Source: an uncultured bacterium
Lineage (GTDB): Bacteria > Patescibacteriota > Patescibacteriia > UBA1558 > GWA2-36-10
Assembly: GCA_937870675.1 (NCBI GenBank)
Contig: CALMZN010000002.1
Location: 1-40,357, forward strand
Reading direction: 5' to 3'
DNA length: 40,357 nt
In this document: piece by piece, positions 33,509-40,357 of the stretch
How positions within the stretch are numbered: position 1 is the stretch's first letter
Layout of the letters: each line of letters opens with the position of its first letter
Translations under genes and position numbers: made by a program
The notes under the pieces: generated by a model
The model's input: the letters and a program-made list of their open reading frames with translations, nothing else
Database searches by the model: none
Told to the model about the DNA's origin: nothing

Positions 33509-35296
33509 ATGCAGAACCCAGTGGAAGAAATAAAAGCCAAGTTGGATGTAGCCGATATTATCTCTACCTATATTACTTTGAGTTCAACTGGCTCCAATCT
33601 CAAAGCGCGCTGTCCCTTTCACAATGAAAAAACAGCCAGTTTTATGGTTTCTCGGGAAAAGCAAATCTGGCATTGTTTTGGCTGTGGCAAGGGCGGGGAT
33701 ATTTTTACCTTTATTCAGGAATATGAGGGCTTGAGTTTTTCGGAAGCTATCAAGCTGTTGGCTGAGAAAGCCAATGTTTCTTTGGCCGGCTATCAAACAT
33801 TACCCAAAGAAAATTTTAATCTTTTGTTTGAAATAAATCATTTGATTTCGGAAAAATATCAAGCCAATCTTTTTGATAAAAGTGAAACTAGCGCCAAAGT
33901 TTTGGACTATCTTTTGTCGCGGGGCTTGACTATAGACAGTATAAAAAAATGGAATCTTGGTTTGAGTACTGAGTCCTGGGATGAAGCTTTACAGTATTTG
34001 AAAGCCAAGAAATTTTCCGATACTGATATTTTTCAAGCTGGCATATCAGTCAAAAAAAAAGATGGCAGTGGCTATGTGGATCGCTTTCGCAAGCGACTGA
34101 TGTTTCCCATATTTGACACGGCTGGGCGAGTAGTGGCTTTTACTTCGCGTACTTTGCAGGGCATTGTCTATCAGGATGAAGATTTTGGCGGTAAGTATAT
34201 CAATAGCCCGCAGACCAATATCTATGACAAAAGCAAAATACTATATGGCTGGCATTTAGCCAAAGCCACGATCAAGCAAAAAGATTATTTGATTATTGTG
34301 GAAGGCAATCTTGACGCTATTTTGAGCCAGCAAGCTGGCACCACCAATACCGTGGCCGTATCTGGCACAGCCCTGACCATTGATCACTTGAAGCTAATCA
34401 AGCGTTATACTAAGAATGTCATCTTGGCTTTTGATGGTGATATGGCTGGCTCCAATGCCGCTTTGCGTAGTATCACTTTGGCTTGGGCTCAAGAAATGAA
34501 TATGAAAATTTTGGTCTTGCCGACAAACCAAGATCCAGCTGATATAGTAAAGAGCGACAAAAATTTATGGTTGAAACTAGTGCGTGATTCTATCCAAGTG
34601 ATGGATTATTATTTTCAGCGGATTTTATCTGGCGTGGACTTGAATCGCGCTGATCACAAAAAAATAGCGGTGCAAAAATTATTGCCGATTATAAAATATC
34701 TAAAAAGCGCGGTTGAGCAATCTCATTATTTGCAACTATTAGCTGATAAATTACATTTGCCCTTGGATATTTTGCAGAGCGATCTCAAACAGGTTAGCAG
34801 TTTCTTGGAAAATGTTCGGCCCGAAAAAAAGGTCATAGCTATCAAAAAACCAAGCGTTAGTTTTTTAAGCGAAGAATTATTGGGTATTGTATTTTTTCGA
34901 AACAATTATCTAGAGCGTCTAGTCAATGAGCTGGAGCCAGAAATGATGGAAGAGAGTTTATTGGATCTTTACAAAAAGGTAATAATCTATTATACTAAGC
35001 AACGTAATTTAGATAATTTTATTGATTCGGCTGATTTGGAAGCCGAAACAAAACAGCAGTATATTCGTCTATTAATGTCGGCCGAGCAGAACATGGCTGA
35101 TTTATCAGGTCAAGAGCTAGACAGCAATTTCAATGTTTCCTTGGAAAGATTGAAAAGCAATAGATTCCAAGAGCGCCGTCAGCTTTTGATCGAACAATTG
35201 CGTCAGGCCGAGCTAAAAAATGACGCCATAGCTCAAGATCAAATTACTCATCAAATTAATTTATTAAATAAGGAAATAACTAAACTACAGCGCTAA
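33509..35296 (+). CDS. dnaG: DNA primase
   Basis: 595 aa, standard DnaG. It makes RNA primers for replication. The N-terminal zinc-ribbon has C35, H38, C56 and C59 (CPFH, CFGC). The catalytic core contains [18 protein letters not shown] and KYINSPQT. The TOPRIM fold shows VEGNLDAI (Glu near 264) and AFDGDMAG near 307 (two metal-binding Asp). The C-terminal about 170 residues are helical and poorly conserved, as in the helicase-interacting domain. The mRNA is predicted to be leaderless. The stop TAA overlaps the rpoD start (TAATG, 35294-35298), so the two are translationally coupled as in the classical macromolecular synthesis operon, here without rpsU. Confidence 0.97.
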   Translation: MQNPVEEIKAKLDVADIISTYITLSSTGSNLKARCPFHNEKTASFMVSREKQIWHCFGCGKGGDIFTFIQEYEGLSFSEAIKLLAEKANVSLAGYQTLPKENFNLLFEINHLISEKYQANLFDKSETSAKVLDYLLSRGLTIDSIKKWNLGLSTESWDEALQYLKAKKFSDTDIFQAGISVKKKDGSGYVDRFRKRLMFPIFDTAGRVVAFTSRTLQGIVYQDEDFGGKYINSPQTNIYDKSKILYGWHLAKATIKQKDYLIIVEGNLDAILSQQAGTTNTVAVSGTALTIDHLKLIKRYTKNVILAFDGDMAGSNAALRSITLAWAQEMNMKILVLPTNQDPADIVKSDKNLWLKLVRDSIQVMDYYFQRILSGVDLNRADHKKIAVQKLLPIIKYLKSAVEQSHYLQLLADKLHLPLDILQSDLKQVSSFLENVRPEKKVIAIKKPSVSFLSEELLGIVFFRNNYLERLVNELEPEMMEESLLDLYKKVIIYYTKQRNLDNFIDSADLEAETKQQYIRLLMSAEQNMADLSGQELDSNFNVSLERLKSNRFQERRQLLIEQLRQAELKNDAIAQDQITHQINLLNKEITKLQR

Positions 35297-36594
35297 TGAC
35301 GACTGTAAAAAAGGCCAAAAGCCACAAAAAATTGAATAAAAAATCTAAAACTGCTGTCAAACACAGCAGACCCAAGCCGCACAAGGCAAAAGCAACGCCG
35401 AAAAAAAAATCGGCGAAAAAAAATTTAGGCCTCAAGAGGACTAAGCCCGCAAAAAAATTAGTCACTAAAAAAAGTAAAGTAATAGTCAAAGTAAAAAGCC
35501 CCAAAGCTGAGTTAAGCGATGAGGTTATTCAAGCTTTGTTAAAAAAAACCCACTCCCGAGGATTTGTCACTCAGGAGGAAATTTTGCGCACTTTTACTGA
35601 TGTGGAGGACTACGTTGGTAAGTACGAAGAATTTTTGGATAAATTAGAGGACTTAGCCATTCAGGTGATTTCCACGGAAGGTAATATTTTGGATTCTGGC
35701 ATCAAAGGCGAGGATATTGTGTCCAAATCAGGCATCCAAGCTGATGAAAAGCGCGGTGATCTGACGGACATTGCCGCCGACTCTATTCAGATGTATTTGC
35801 GGGAGATTGGCAAAGTGACTCTGCTGGTGCAAGAAGAAGAAATGATGCTGGCCAAGCGCAAAGAAAAGGGCGACTTGGAAGCCAAGAAAAAATTGATTGA
35901 GTCCAACTTGAGGTTGGTGGTCAGTATTGCCAAAAAATTCACTGGCCGCTCTTTGACTTTACTAGATTTGATTCAAGAAGGAAATATTGGTTTGTTTCGG
36001 GCGGTAGAAAAATTTGATTATCGCAAGGGTTTCAAATTTTCTACTTATGCTACTTGGTGGATTAGGCAAGCCATCACTCGCGCTCTAGCTGACCAATCAC
36101 GCACTATCCGTATTCCAGTGCACATGGTCGAAACCATCAATCGTTTTAATCAAATTGAGCGTCGTCTGGTGCAGGAGCTGGGTCGTGATCCACTACCTGA
36201 GGAGATTGCCGTGGAAATGGGTGAGGATATTGATAAGATTAGACAGATTATCAAGATTTCCCAAGAGACCGTGTCCCTAGAGGCCTCAGTTGGCGATGAT
36301 GACGACGACAGCACTTTGGGTGATTTTATTGAGGATGAAAAAAATATCAGTCCAGATCGGGTGGCGGCCATGAAATTATTAAGCGATCATGTTCGTCATG
36401 TGATTTGCGACTTGACTCCGCGTGAGCAAAAAATTCTGGAAATGCGTTTTGGTTTGACCGATGGCGTGGCGCATACTTTGGAAGAGGTGGGTCAGGAATT
36501 TGGAGTGACCAGAGAGCGCATCAGGCAGATTGAAGCCAAAGCTCTAGAGCGCATCAAAAAACACGAAGATATGCGCAAACTTAGAGATTATTAA
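35296..36594 (+). CDS. rpoD: Primary RNA polymerase sigma factor (sigma70/RpoD)
   Basis: 432 aa. It directs RNA polymerase to the -35/-10 promoters seen across this window. Domains: a very basic N-terminal tail (1-68, Lys/Arg/Pro-rich like a histone H1 tail), a region 1.1-like segment (about 73-125), region 1.2 ([16 protein letters not shown]), region 2 ([11 protein letters not shown], then [20 protein letters not shown] and [14 protein letters not shown]), region 3, and region 4 with [15 protein letters not shown] and the helix-turn-helix [22 protein letters not shown]. The start is supported by the TAATG overlap with dnaG. There is no long non-conserved insert between regions 1.2 and 2, as in Gram-positive SigA. 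Confidence 0.96.
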   Translation: MTTVKKAKSHKKLNKKSKTAVKHSRPKPHKAKATPKKKSAKKNLGLKRTKPAKKLVTKKSKVIVKVKSPKAELSDEVIQALLKKTHSRGFVTQEEILRTFTDVEDYVGKYEEFLDKLEDLAIQVISTEGNILDSGIKGEDIVSKSGIQADEKRGDLTDIAADSIQMYLREIGKVTLLVQEEEMMLAKRKEKGDLEAKKKLIESNLRLVVSIAKKFTGRSLTLLDLIQEGNIGLFRAVEKFDYRKGFKFSTYATWWIRQAITRALADQSRTIRIPVHMVETINRFNQIERRLVQELGRDPLPEEIAVEMGEDIDKIRQIIKISQETVSLEASVGDDDDDSTLGDFIEDEKNISPDRVAAMKLLSDHVRHVICDLTPREQKILEMRFGLTDGVAHTLEEVGQEFGVTRERIRQIEAKALERIKKHEDMRKLRDY

Positions 36595-36613
36595 TTATTA
36601 GTGATCTACAGAT

Positions 36614-37072
36614 ATGTTTATGACGGCCCACACTTCGGTGGCCTTGTGGCTGACTACCAAGTTGCTTAATCCTTGGCTGGCTTTTTTACTCGGCTTTGTC
36701 ATGCACTTTTTTTTGGATTTTTTACCGCACGGCGATAGTGATTTTGATTATCATAAGAAAAACGAGCATGAGCAGAAAATTTTTGAGCTCAAAATTGCGG
36801 CGATTGATGTTGTCTTTTCAGCTATACTGATATATTCTTTTTTGACATCCCAGATTGATTTCAATCAATGTATTTTGTTGGCCGCACTGGTTGGCTCTTG
36901 GATGCCGGATTGGATTTGGATGGCCAGTGATTATCTGCATTTAGGGTTCATGGGTTGGTACAATAGATTTCATGTCAAAGTGCACAATTTAATCGGTTAT
37001 GATTTTACTATGCCCTTTGGACTTACTTTTCAGATTCTAGTGACTATATTTTTTACAGCTTTAGTGTTTTAA
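36614..37072 (+). CDS. Polytopic membrane protein with conserved His/Asp pattern (YdjM-like)
   Basis: 152 aa, about three or four hydrophobic helices. TAHTSVALW at the N-terminus, HFFLDFLPHGD at about 31-41, and the later WMPDWIWM and HVKVHN resemble the YdjM/DUF457-type membrane proteins, which carry scattered His and Asp residues suggestive of metal binding. This assignment is tentative and no activity is established. The start may be the ATG at 36614 or the in-frame ATG two codons later (MTAHTS). It lies 19 nt after rpoD and 1 nt before the next gene, so it may belong to the same transcript. Confidence 0.65.
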   Translation: MFMTAHTSVALWLTTKLLNPWLAFLLGFVMHFFLDFLPHGDSDFDYHKKNEHEQKIFELKIAAIDVVFSAILIYSFLTSQIDFNQCILLAALVGSWMPDWIWMASDYLHLGFMGWYNRFHVKVHNLIGYDFTMPFGLTFQILVTIFFTALVF

Positions 37073-37073
37073 A

Positions 37074-38699
37074 ATGCGGAACAAGTTATTAAAACTTTAC
37101 CAAAACCAAATGTTTATTTGGTTTTGCTATTTATTAGTGGCTTGGCTTTTGTATTTTAGGGTACTGAACAATTTTTTTGTTAGCGATGATTTTCATTGGC
37201 TGTCGCTAGCCAAAAGCCGGCCTTGGGATTGGTCTATTTTTATTACCAATTATGAGGGTCTAAATTTAGGTGGCTCTTATAATCCACTGCTGTTTATTTT
37301 TTGGAAAGTGGTTTTTGGATTTTTTGGTTTGCACTATCAGTGGTATCACGCGATCAGTATATTTTTGCATGCCACCAACGCTTGGCTGGTCTATATTTTG
37401 GCCAAAAAATTGTTAGGCCAGTATCAAGTCAGAGCCGCTTATTGGGCCAGCTTGGGTGGCCTGTTTTTTCTGTTGTGGCCAGTGCAAGTTGAGGCCATTT
37501 CTTGGATTGCGGCTTGGCCGCATCTTTTTGGCACTTTATTTTATTTATTGTCTCTGATATTTTATCTGAAATTATTGCCAGCCAAAAAACGCTTGGCTTT
37601 ATTTTTGTCAGTCACTTTTTTTGTGTTGGGCTTGATGTGCAAAGAGATTGTCATGACCCTGCCCTTAGCTATTATTTTTATCAATTTATACTTAAAAAAT
37701 AAAATATTTAGCAAAAAAATATGGCCTTATTTTTTCTGCTTAATTATCTTTTTTATTTTACGTTGGCAAGCGACGGGGCAGTTTTTGGGCTATTATGGTC
37801 AAGCCAGTTTGGGACTGAAAATAAATGAATGGCTAGGGAATTTAGCGATTATTTTTTTGGCTTGGCCGAGCGCTGGTTATTTTCAGACAATTTTTTATAA
37901 AGTTTGGTATCATTATCTTTGGTTTTTGGCCCTTGTTTTGGTTTTGTTTTTGGTGGCGTATATATTTTATTTGTGGCGTTATAAAAATAAGCAACGGCTT
38001 TACCTTTTTCTTTTATTGATCTTAAGCTGTCTGCCAGTGTTGCCCTTGGGTTTGCACCGCACGACATTTGCCGGAGAAAGATATTTGTATTTGCCGACAG
38101 TTTTTTTTGTGATTTGGTTTATCTCACTGTTGGCTGATCTGAAACTGACCATCAACAAAAAAATGGCCATAATATTTTTTATGGCCTTTTGTTTTATGGT
38201 GATTATAAATGACAAAAATATAATTTGGTCAAAGGCCAGTGCTTTAAGTCGGCAGATAGTGGCCAGCTATGCTGATTTACATCTTGAGCCAGACACCAAA
38301 GTAATCAGTGTGGCTTTGCCTGATAATTTGCAAGGCGCAGAAGTTTTTAGAAATAATTTACAGCAAGCTCTGGAGCTATATTACCCGGGCAGTCATCCGC
38401 AGATTATGCCTTTACCGGTTTATGTGCAACTAAAAAATTATAATGTAAATCAAAATTTGTTGCGCTGGCGTACGGATGAGCGGGGTTGGTTTTTGGAAAG
38501 TATTGATCGCAGTTTTGTGGTCACTGGTCTGACATCTATTACAATCAATCAAGTATATTTTGAATTGTGGCATTATAATTATCAAAATTATACGGCGGAT
38601 CTAGCGCGTCTTATGCCAGAACCAGAGTTGCTTTCAGAACTGCGACAGGGGACAGTCAAATGGCTAAGTTTTGATAGGGGGAGATTGATAATTAAATAA
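37074..38699 (+). CDS. GT-C type membrane glycosyltransferase (TMTC/ArnT-like)
   Basis: 541 aa with about 10-12 membrane helices and a soluble C-terminal part (from about 390). After the first helix comes NNFFVSDDFHWLSLAKSRP; the acidic pair DD in the first large loop is the usual catalytic motif of GT-C enzymes. WPVQVEAISWIAAWPHLFGTLFYLL matches the HPVQxEAVxxI motif of O-mannosyltransferase-like TMTC proteins, with W replacing H. Such enzymes transfer a sugar from a polyprenyl-phosphate donor to exported acceptors. Possible acceptors are the many Thr/Ser-rich surface proteins of this window (inference). It ends at a bidirectional terminator. Confidence 0.8.
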   Translation: MRNKLLKLYQNQMFIWFCYLLVAWLLYFRVLNNFFVSDDFHWLSLAKSRPWDWSIFITNYEGLNLGGSYNPLLFIFWKVVFGFFGLHYQWYHAISIFLHATNAWLVYILAKKLLGQYQVRAAYWASLGGLFFLLWPVQVEAISWIAAWPHLFGTLFYLLSLIFYLKLLPAKKRLALFLSVTFFVLGLMCKEIVMTLPLAIIFINLYLKNKIFSKKIWPYFFCLIIFFILRWQATGQFLGYYGQASLGLKINEWLGNLAIIFLAWPSAGYFQTIFYKVWYHYLWFLALVLVLFLVAYIFYLWRYKNKQRLYLFLLLILSCLPVLPLGLHRTTFAGERYLYLPTVFFVIWFISLLADLKLTINKKMAIIFFMAFCFMVIINDKNIIWSKASALSRQIVASYADLHLEPDTKVISVALPDNLQGAEVFRNNLQQALELYYPGSHPQIMPLPVYVQLKNYNVNQNLLRWRTDERGWFLESIDRSFVVTGLTSITINQVYFELWHYNYQNYTADLARLMPEPELLSELRQGTVKWLSFDRGRLIIK

Positions 38700-38713
38700 T
38701 ATTTTTAAAAAAT

Positions 38714-38740
38714 AAAACTCCGCCTTTAGCGGAGTTTTTG
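38714..38740. terminator. Bidirectional terminator
   Basis: AAAACTCCGC (38714-38723), loop CTTTA, GCGGAGTTTT (38729-38738), with T-runs on both strands. It serves the convergent genes ending at 38699 (plus) and 38742 (minus). Confidence 0.9.
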
Positions 38741-38741
38741 T

Positions 38742-38927
38742 TTATATTTTATGGGAATTTTTTCTCTTGGCCCTTACTATTCCAATAACGCTCATGACAA
38801 CAACTATTAGCCCTATCAATTGAGCTCCGGGGCTATCATCATATCCTCCATACACAAATATAAATATCCCGATTAATATCAACAAAACAAAGGATAGTAT
38901 TTTTATTATGTATTTTCTTTTATTCAT
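38742..38927 (-). CDS. Small two-helix membrane protein (61 aa)
   Basis: A basic N-terminus (MNKRKYIIK), a first membrane helix (10-26), an extracytosolic turn YGGYDDSPGAQLIG, a second helix (38-52) and a basic tail RAKRKNSHKI. The YDDSPG turn looks highly conserved in style with small Patescibacteria membrane proteins, but no function is known. A TATACT box 6 nt before the ATG predicts a leaderless mRNA. It stands alone between a convergent glycosyltransferase and a divergent surface protein. Confidence 0.7.
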   Translation of the reverse strand: MNKRKYIIKILSFVLLILIGIFIFVYGGYDDSPGAQLIGLIVVVMSVIGIVRAKRKNSHKI

Positions 38928-38933
38928 ATAGAA

Positions 38934-38942
38934 AGTATAGCA
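38934..38942 (-). promoter_or_regulatory. Extended -10 promoter of the 38742-38927 gene, predicted leaderless
   Basis: On minus: TG-C-TATACT (TATACT at 38939-38934), then 6 nt TTCTAT and the ATG. The -35 region is only T-rich, but the extended -10 can compensate. Confidence 0.65.
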
Positions 38943-38985
38943 TATTTTTTTATACCAAAAAATGAAACCCCAATTTTGACAAACC

Positions 38986-39013
38986 TTGACAGCCAGTTGT
39001 CATTGAATATACT
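38986..39013 (+). promoter_or_regulatory. Promoter of the 39102 surface protein gene
   Basis: TTGACA (38986-38991), 16 nt, TATACT (39008-39013). A second TTGACA lies 10 bp upstream (38976-38981). The leader to the ATG is about 80 nt and holds no visible structure or SD. Confidence 0.6.
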
Positions 39014-39101
39014 ATTATTGACAAGAGCAATGAGGACTATGATGCCTTACTGCGAATGAGATGGGAAATGTCGGGTAAATTATAAATTAAGTAGTACATC
39101 T

Positions 39102-40357
39102 ATGAAACATAAATTTTATAAGAAAATAGCACTAAATAGAATTTTGTCGTTACTCGTAGGTTTATTAATAACAACTGGGACTTTTTTCGCAGTCGGCCTA
39201 GAGCCGGTCTTGGCCAGCGAGACGATTTATCTGGGCGATGGAGGTTGGAGTGTGCCAGTCGGGACATGGGATCCTGTTTCTCGGATCGCAGTTTTGACAC
39301 AGGATACATCAAGTTCAATTGTAATAACATCAAATTACATTGTTCTTGATGGCAATGGCTACACAATCTCTGGAGATGGTACGGGCAATGGAGTATATAC
39401 CGAGAGCAAGCATGATATTACCATCAGGAATTTGCTCATTGTTGGTAAACAGAATGGCGTTAAACTGTATAAAACGCATCATAGCATCGTTGAAAATAAC
39501 ACTATATCCAATAATACCCAGCTAGGCATATATCTCTATGAAGCCACACTCGTTTCTGTCATAAATAATAAAACCTTCAGCAATGGTTTGGCAGGAATCT
39601 CGGTTCGAGCATACTCTACCTACAACACCATTGAGAATAACGAGTCCTATCTCAATGAAACTGGTATAAAATTTGAAGGTGGATTTAACAATATTGTCCG
39701 AAACAACGAGATACGAGATAATACAGCTTATGGATTATTAATTACAAATGATTTAGCTCTTGTTGGCGGGGTACTAGTGACGCTTGTGACAGATGATAAT
39801 CAAATCTACAACAATAATTTTGTCAATAACTGGGCTCAAGCCTATGTATATACTTCGTTAGTCGGCGACAATAATGTATTTAATCTTGACTTGCCTATCG
39901 GTGGCAACTACTGGAGCAACTGGACTTCGCCAGATGAGAACAATGACGGGATTGTTGATAGCCCTTATGTGCATGTGCCTTATGGTGTGCAGGATAATCT
40001 ACCATGGACAACTCCAAATGGCTGGCTAAACCTGCCACTTCCAAATCAAGCGCCAATCGCTGACGCTGGTGGCCCATATTCCACCATTCTTGGCAATGCG
40101 GTCACCTGTGAGGGTGGTAGCTCTTATGATCCTGATGCTACTTCCGGTGATAGTATCGTCAGCTACAACTGGGATATCGTGGAAACTTACTACGTCCTAG
40201 CTGGTGTAACACCAACGCTTAGCATTGAAGAAATTAATGCCCTAGGGATAGGAACCTATTCAGTAAACTTAACAGTAACTGATTCGTTTGGAGCTACACA
40301 TACCGATACTACCACTCTTGAGATATTGCCACTTCCAACTACTGTCTTGGAAGATGC
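39102..40357 (+). CDS. Exported NosD-like beta-helix protein with PKD domain (partial)
   Basis: The first 418 codons are present and the frame is still open at the window edge. A signal peptide (14-41, cleavage after VLA near 41) is followed by a right-handed parallel beta-helix of the NosD/CASH type with Asn-rich turns: IVENNTISNNTQLGIYLYEA, NTIENNESYL, NIVRNNEIRDNTAYG. The segment NVFNLDLPIGGNYWSNW and DENNDGIVDSPY is the closing signature of NosD-like proteins, best known from methanogenic archaea. A PKD-type Ig domain follows from about 310 (NQAPIADAGGPYSTILGNAV, then SYNWDI and TYSVNLTVTDSFGA). It is probably a surface carbohydrate-binding or adhesion protein. The archaeal-looking module suggests lateral transfer (inference). 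Confidence 0.85.
   Translation, partial: MKHKFYKKIALNRILSLLVGLLITTGTFFAVGLEPVLASETIYLGDGGWSVPVGTWDPVSRIAVLTQDTSSSIVITSNYIVLDGNGYTISGDGTGNGVYTESKHDITIRNLLIVGKQNGVKLYKTHHSIVENNTISNNTQLGIYLYEATLVSVINNKTFSNGLAGISVRAYSTYNTIENNESYLNETGIKFEGGFNNIVRNNEIRDNTAYGLLITNDLALVGGVLVTLVTDDNQIYNNNFVNNWAQAYVYTSLVGDNNVFNLDLPIGGNYWSNWTSPDENNDGIVDSPYVHVPYGVQDNLPWTTPNGWLNLPLPNQAPIADAGGPYSTILGNAVTCEGGSSYDPDATSGDSIVSYNWDIVETYYVLAGVTPTLSIEEINALGIGTYSVNLTVTDSFGATHTDTTTLEILPLPTTVLED

Noticed and set aside
39100-39366. 88-codon minus-strand frame at the start of the NosD-like gene
   Set aside because: It overlaps the signal peptide and helix of a clear surface protein; no supporting signals.

Overview
The window looks like a chromosome segment of a Candidate Phyla Radiation (Patescibacteria) bacterium, probably a Parcubacteria-type lineage. 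This is inferred from gene content and style. The DNA is AT-rich, the genetic code is standard (TGA is used as stop, for example at 6104-6106), and most starts lack a Shine-Dalgarno (SD) sequence. There are many envelope proteins of the kind common in this group: large beta-helix surface proteins, DUF5671-like and DUF4870-like membrane proteins, and a short membrane-anchored cysteine protein. Exact lineage cannot be settled without 16S or ribosomal proteins.

Layout. 88-4958: excision repair genes uvrC (minus) and uvrA (plus) on either side of a 59-codon orphan. 5162-7524: a nucleotidyltransferase-fold protein and an O-antigen-ligase-like protein. 7581-10253: a small orphan on minus, then groES-groEL behind a textbook promoter with an overlapping CIRCE operator. 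10395-15932: two small membrane proteins, PEP synthase, CCA-adding enzyme and MscL. 16078-19725: a very large mosaic surface protein. 19800-19889: tRNA-Ser(GGA), followed by a cluster of palindromes. 20090-23629: a thioredoxin/CcdA-like fusion, a YkgJ-like protein, Ddl and an AlkD-like DNA repair protein. 23683-30184: six consecutive exported-protein genes. 30260-31871: a convergent M23 peptidase and a TolB-like propeller protein. 32144-36594: small membrane proteins, then dnaG-rpoD. 36614-38699: two membrane proteins, one a GT-C glycosyltransferase. 38742-40357: a small membrane protein and a beta-helix/PKD surface protein cut by the window end.

The most notable content falls into three themes. 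(1) The exported locus 23683-30184 encodes a dockerin-bearing protein directly followed by two membrane-anchored cohesin-like proteins. Upstream of these is a secreted protein built from three phage tail-collar-like modules with His-x-His motifs. Together they look like a self-assembling cell-surface complex, plausibly for attachment. (2) A family of intergenic inverted-repeat elements (outer arms around CCCCGTTAAATAA) occupies whole intergenic gaps. The left arm holds or touches the upstream stop codon, and the right arm supplies the downstream SD-like sequence. In front of groES the SD lies inside a 16-17 bp stem, so the element may be a translational switch. (3) Several genes (uvrC, the 5162 gene, dnaG, the 38742 gene) have a -10 hexamer exactly 6 nt before the ATG, which predicts leaderless mRNAs.

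No CRISPR array, insertion-sequence transposase, rRNA or prophage module was seen. No gene-free stretch exceeds about 310 bases. The longest (7827-8133) is fully taken up by a hairpin, the groESL promoter/CIRCE and a repeat element.
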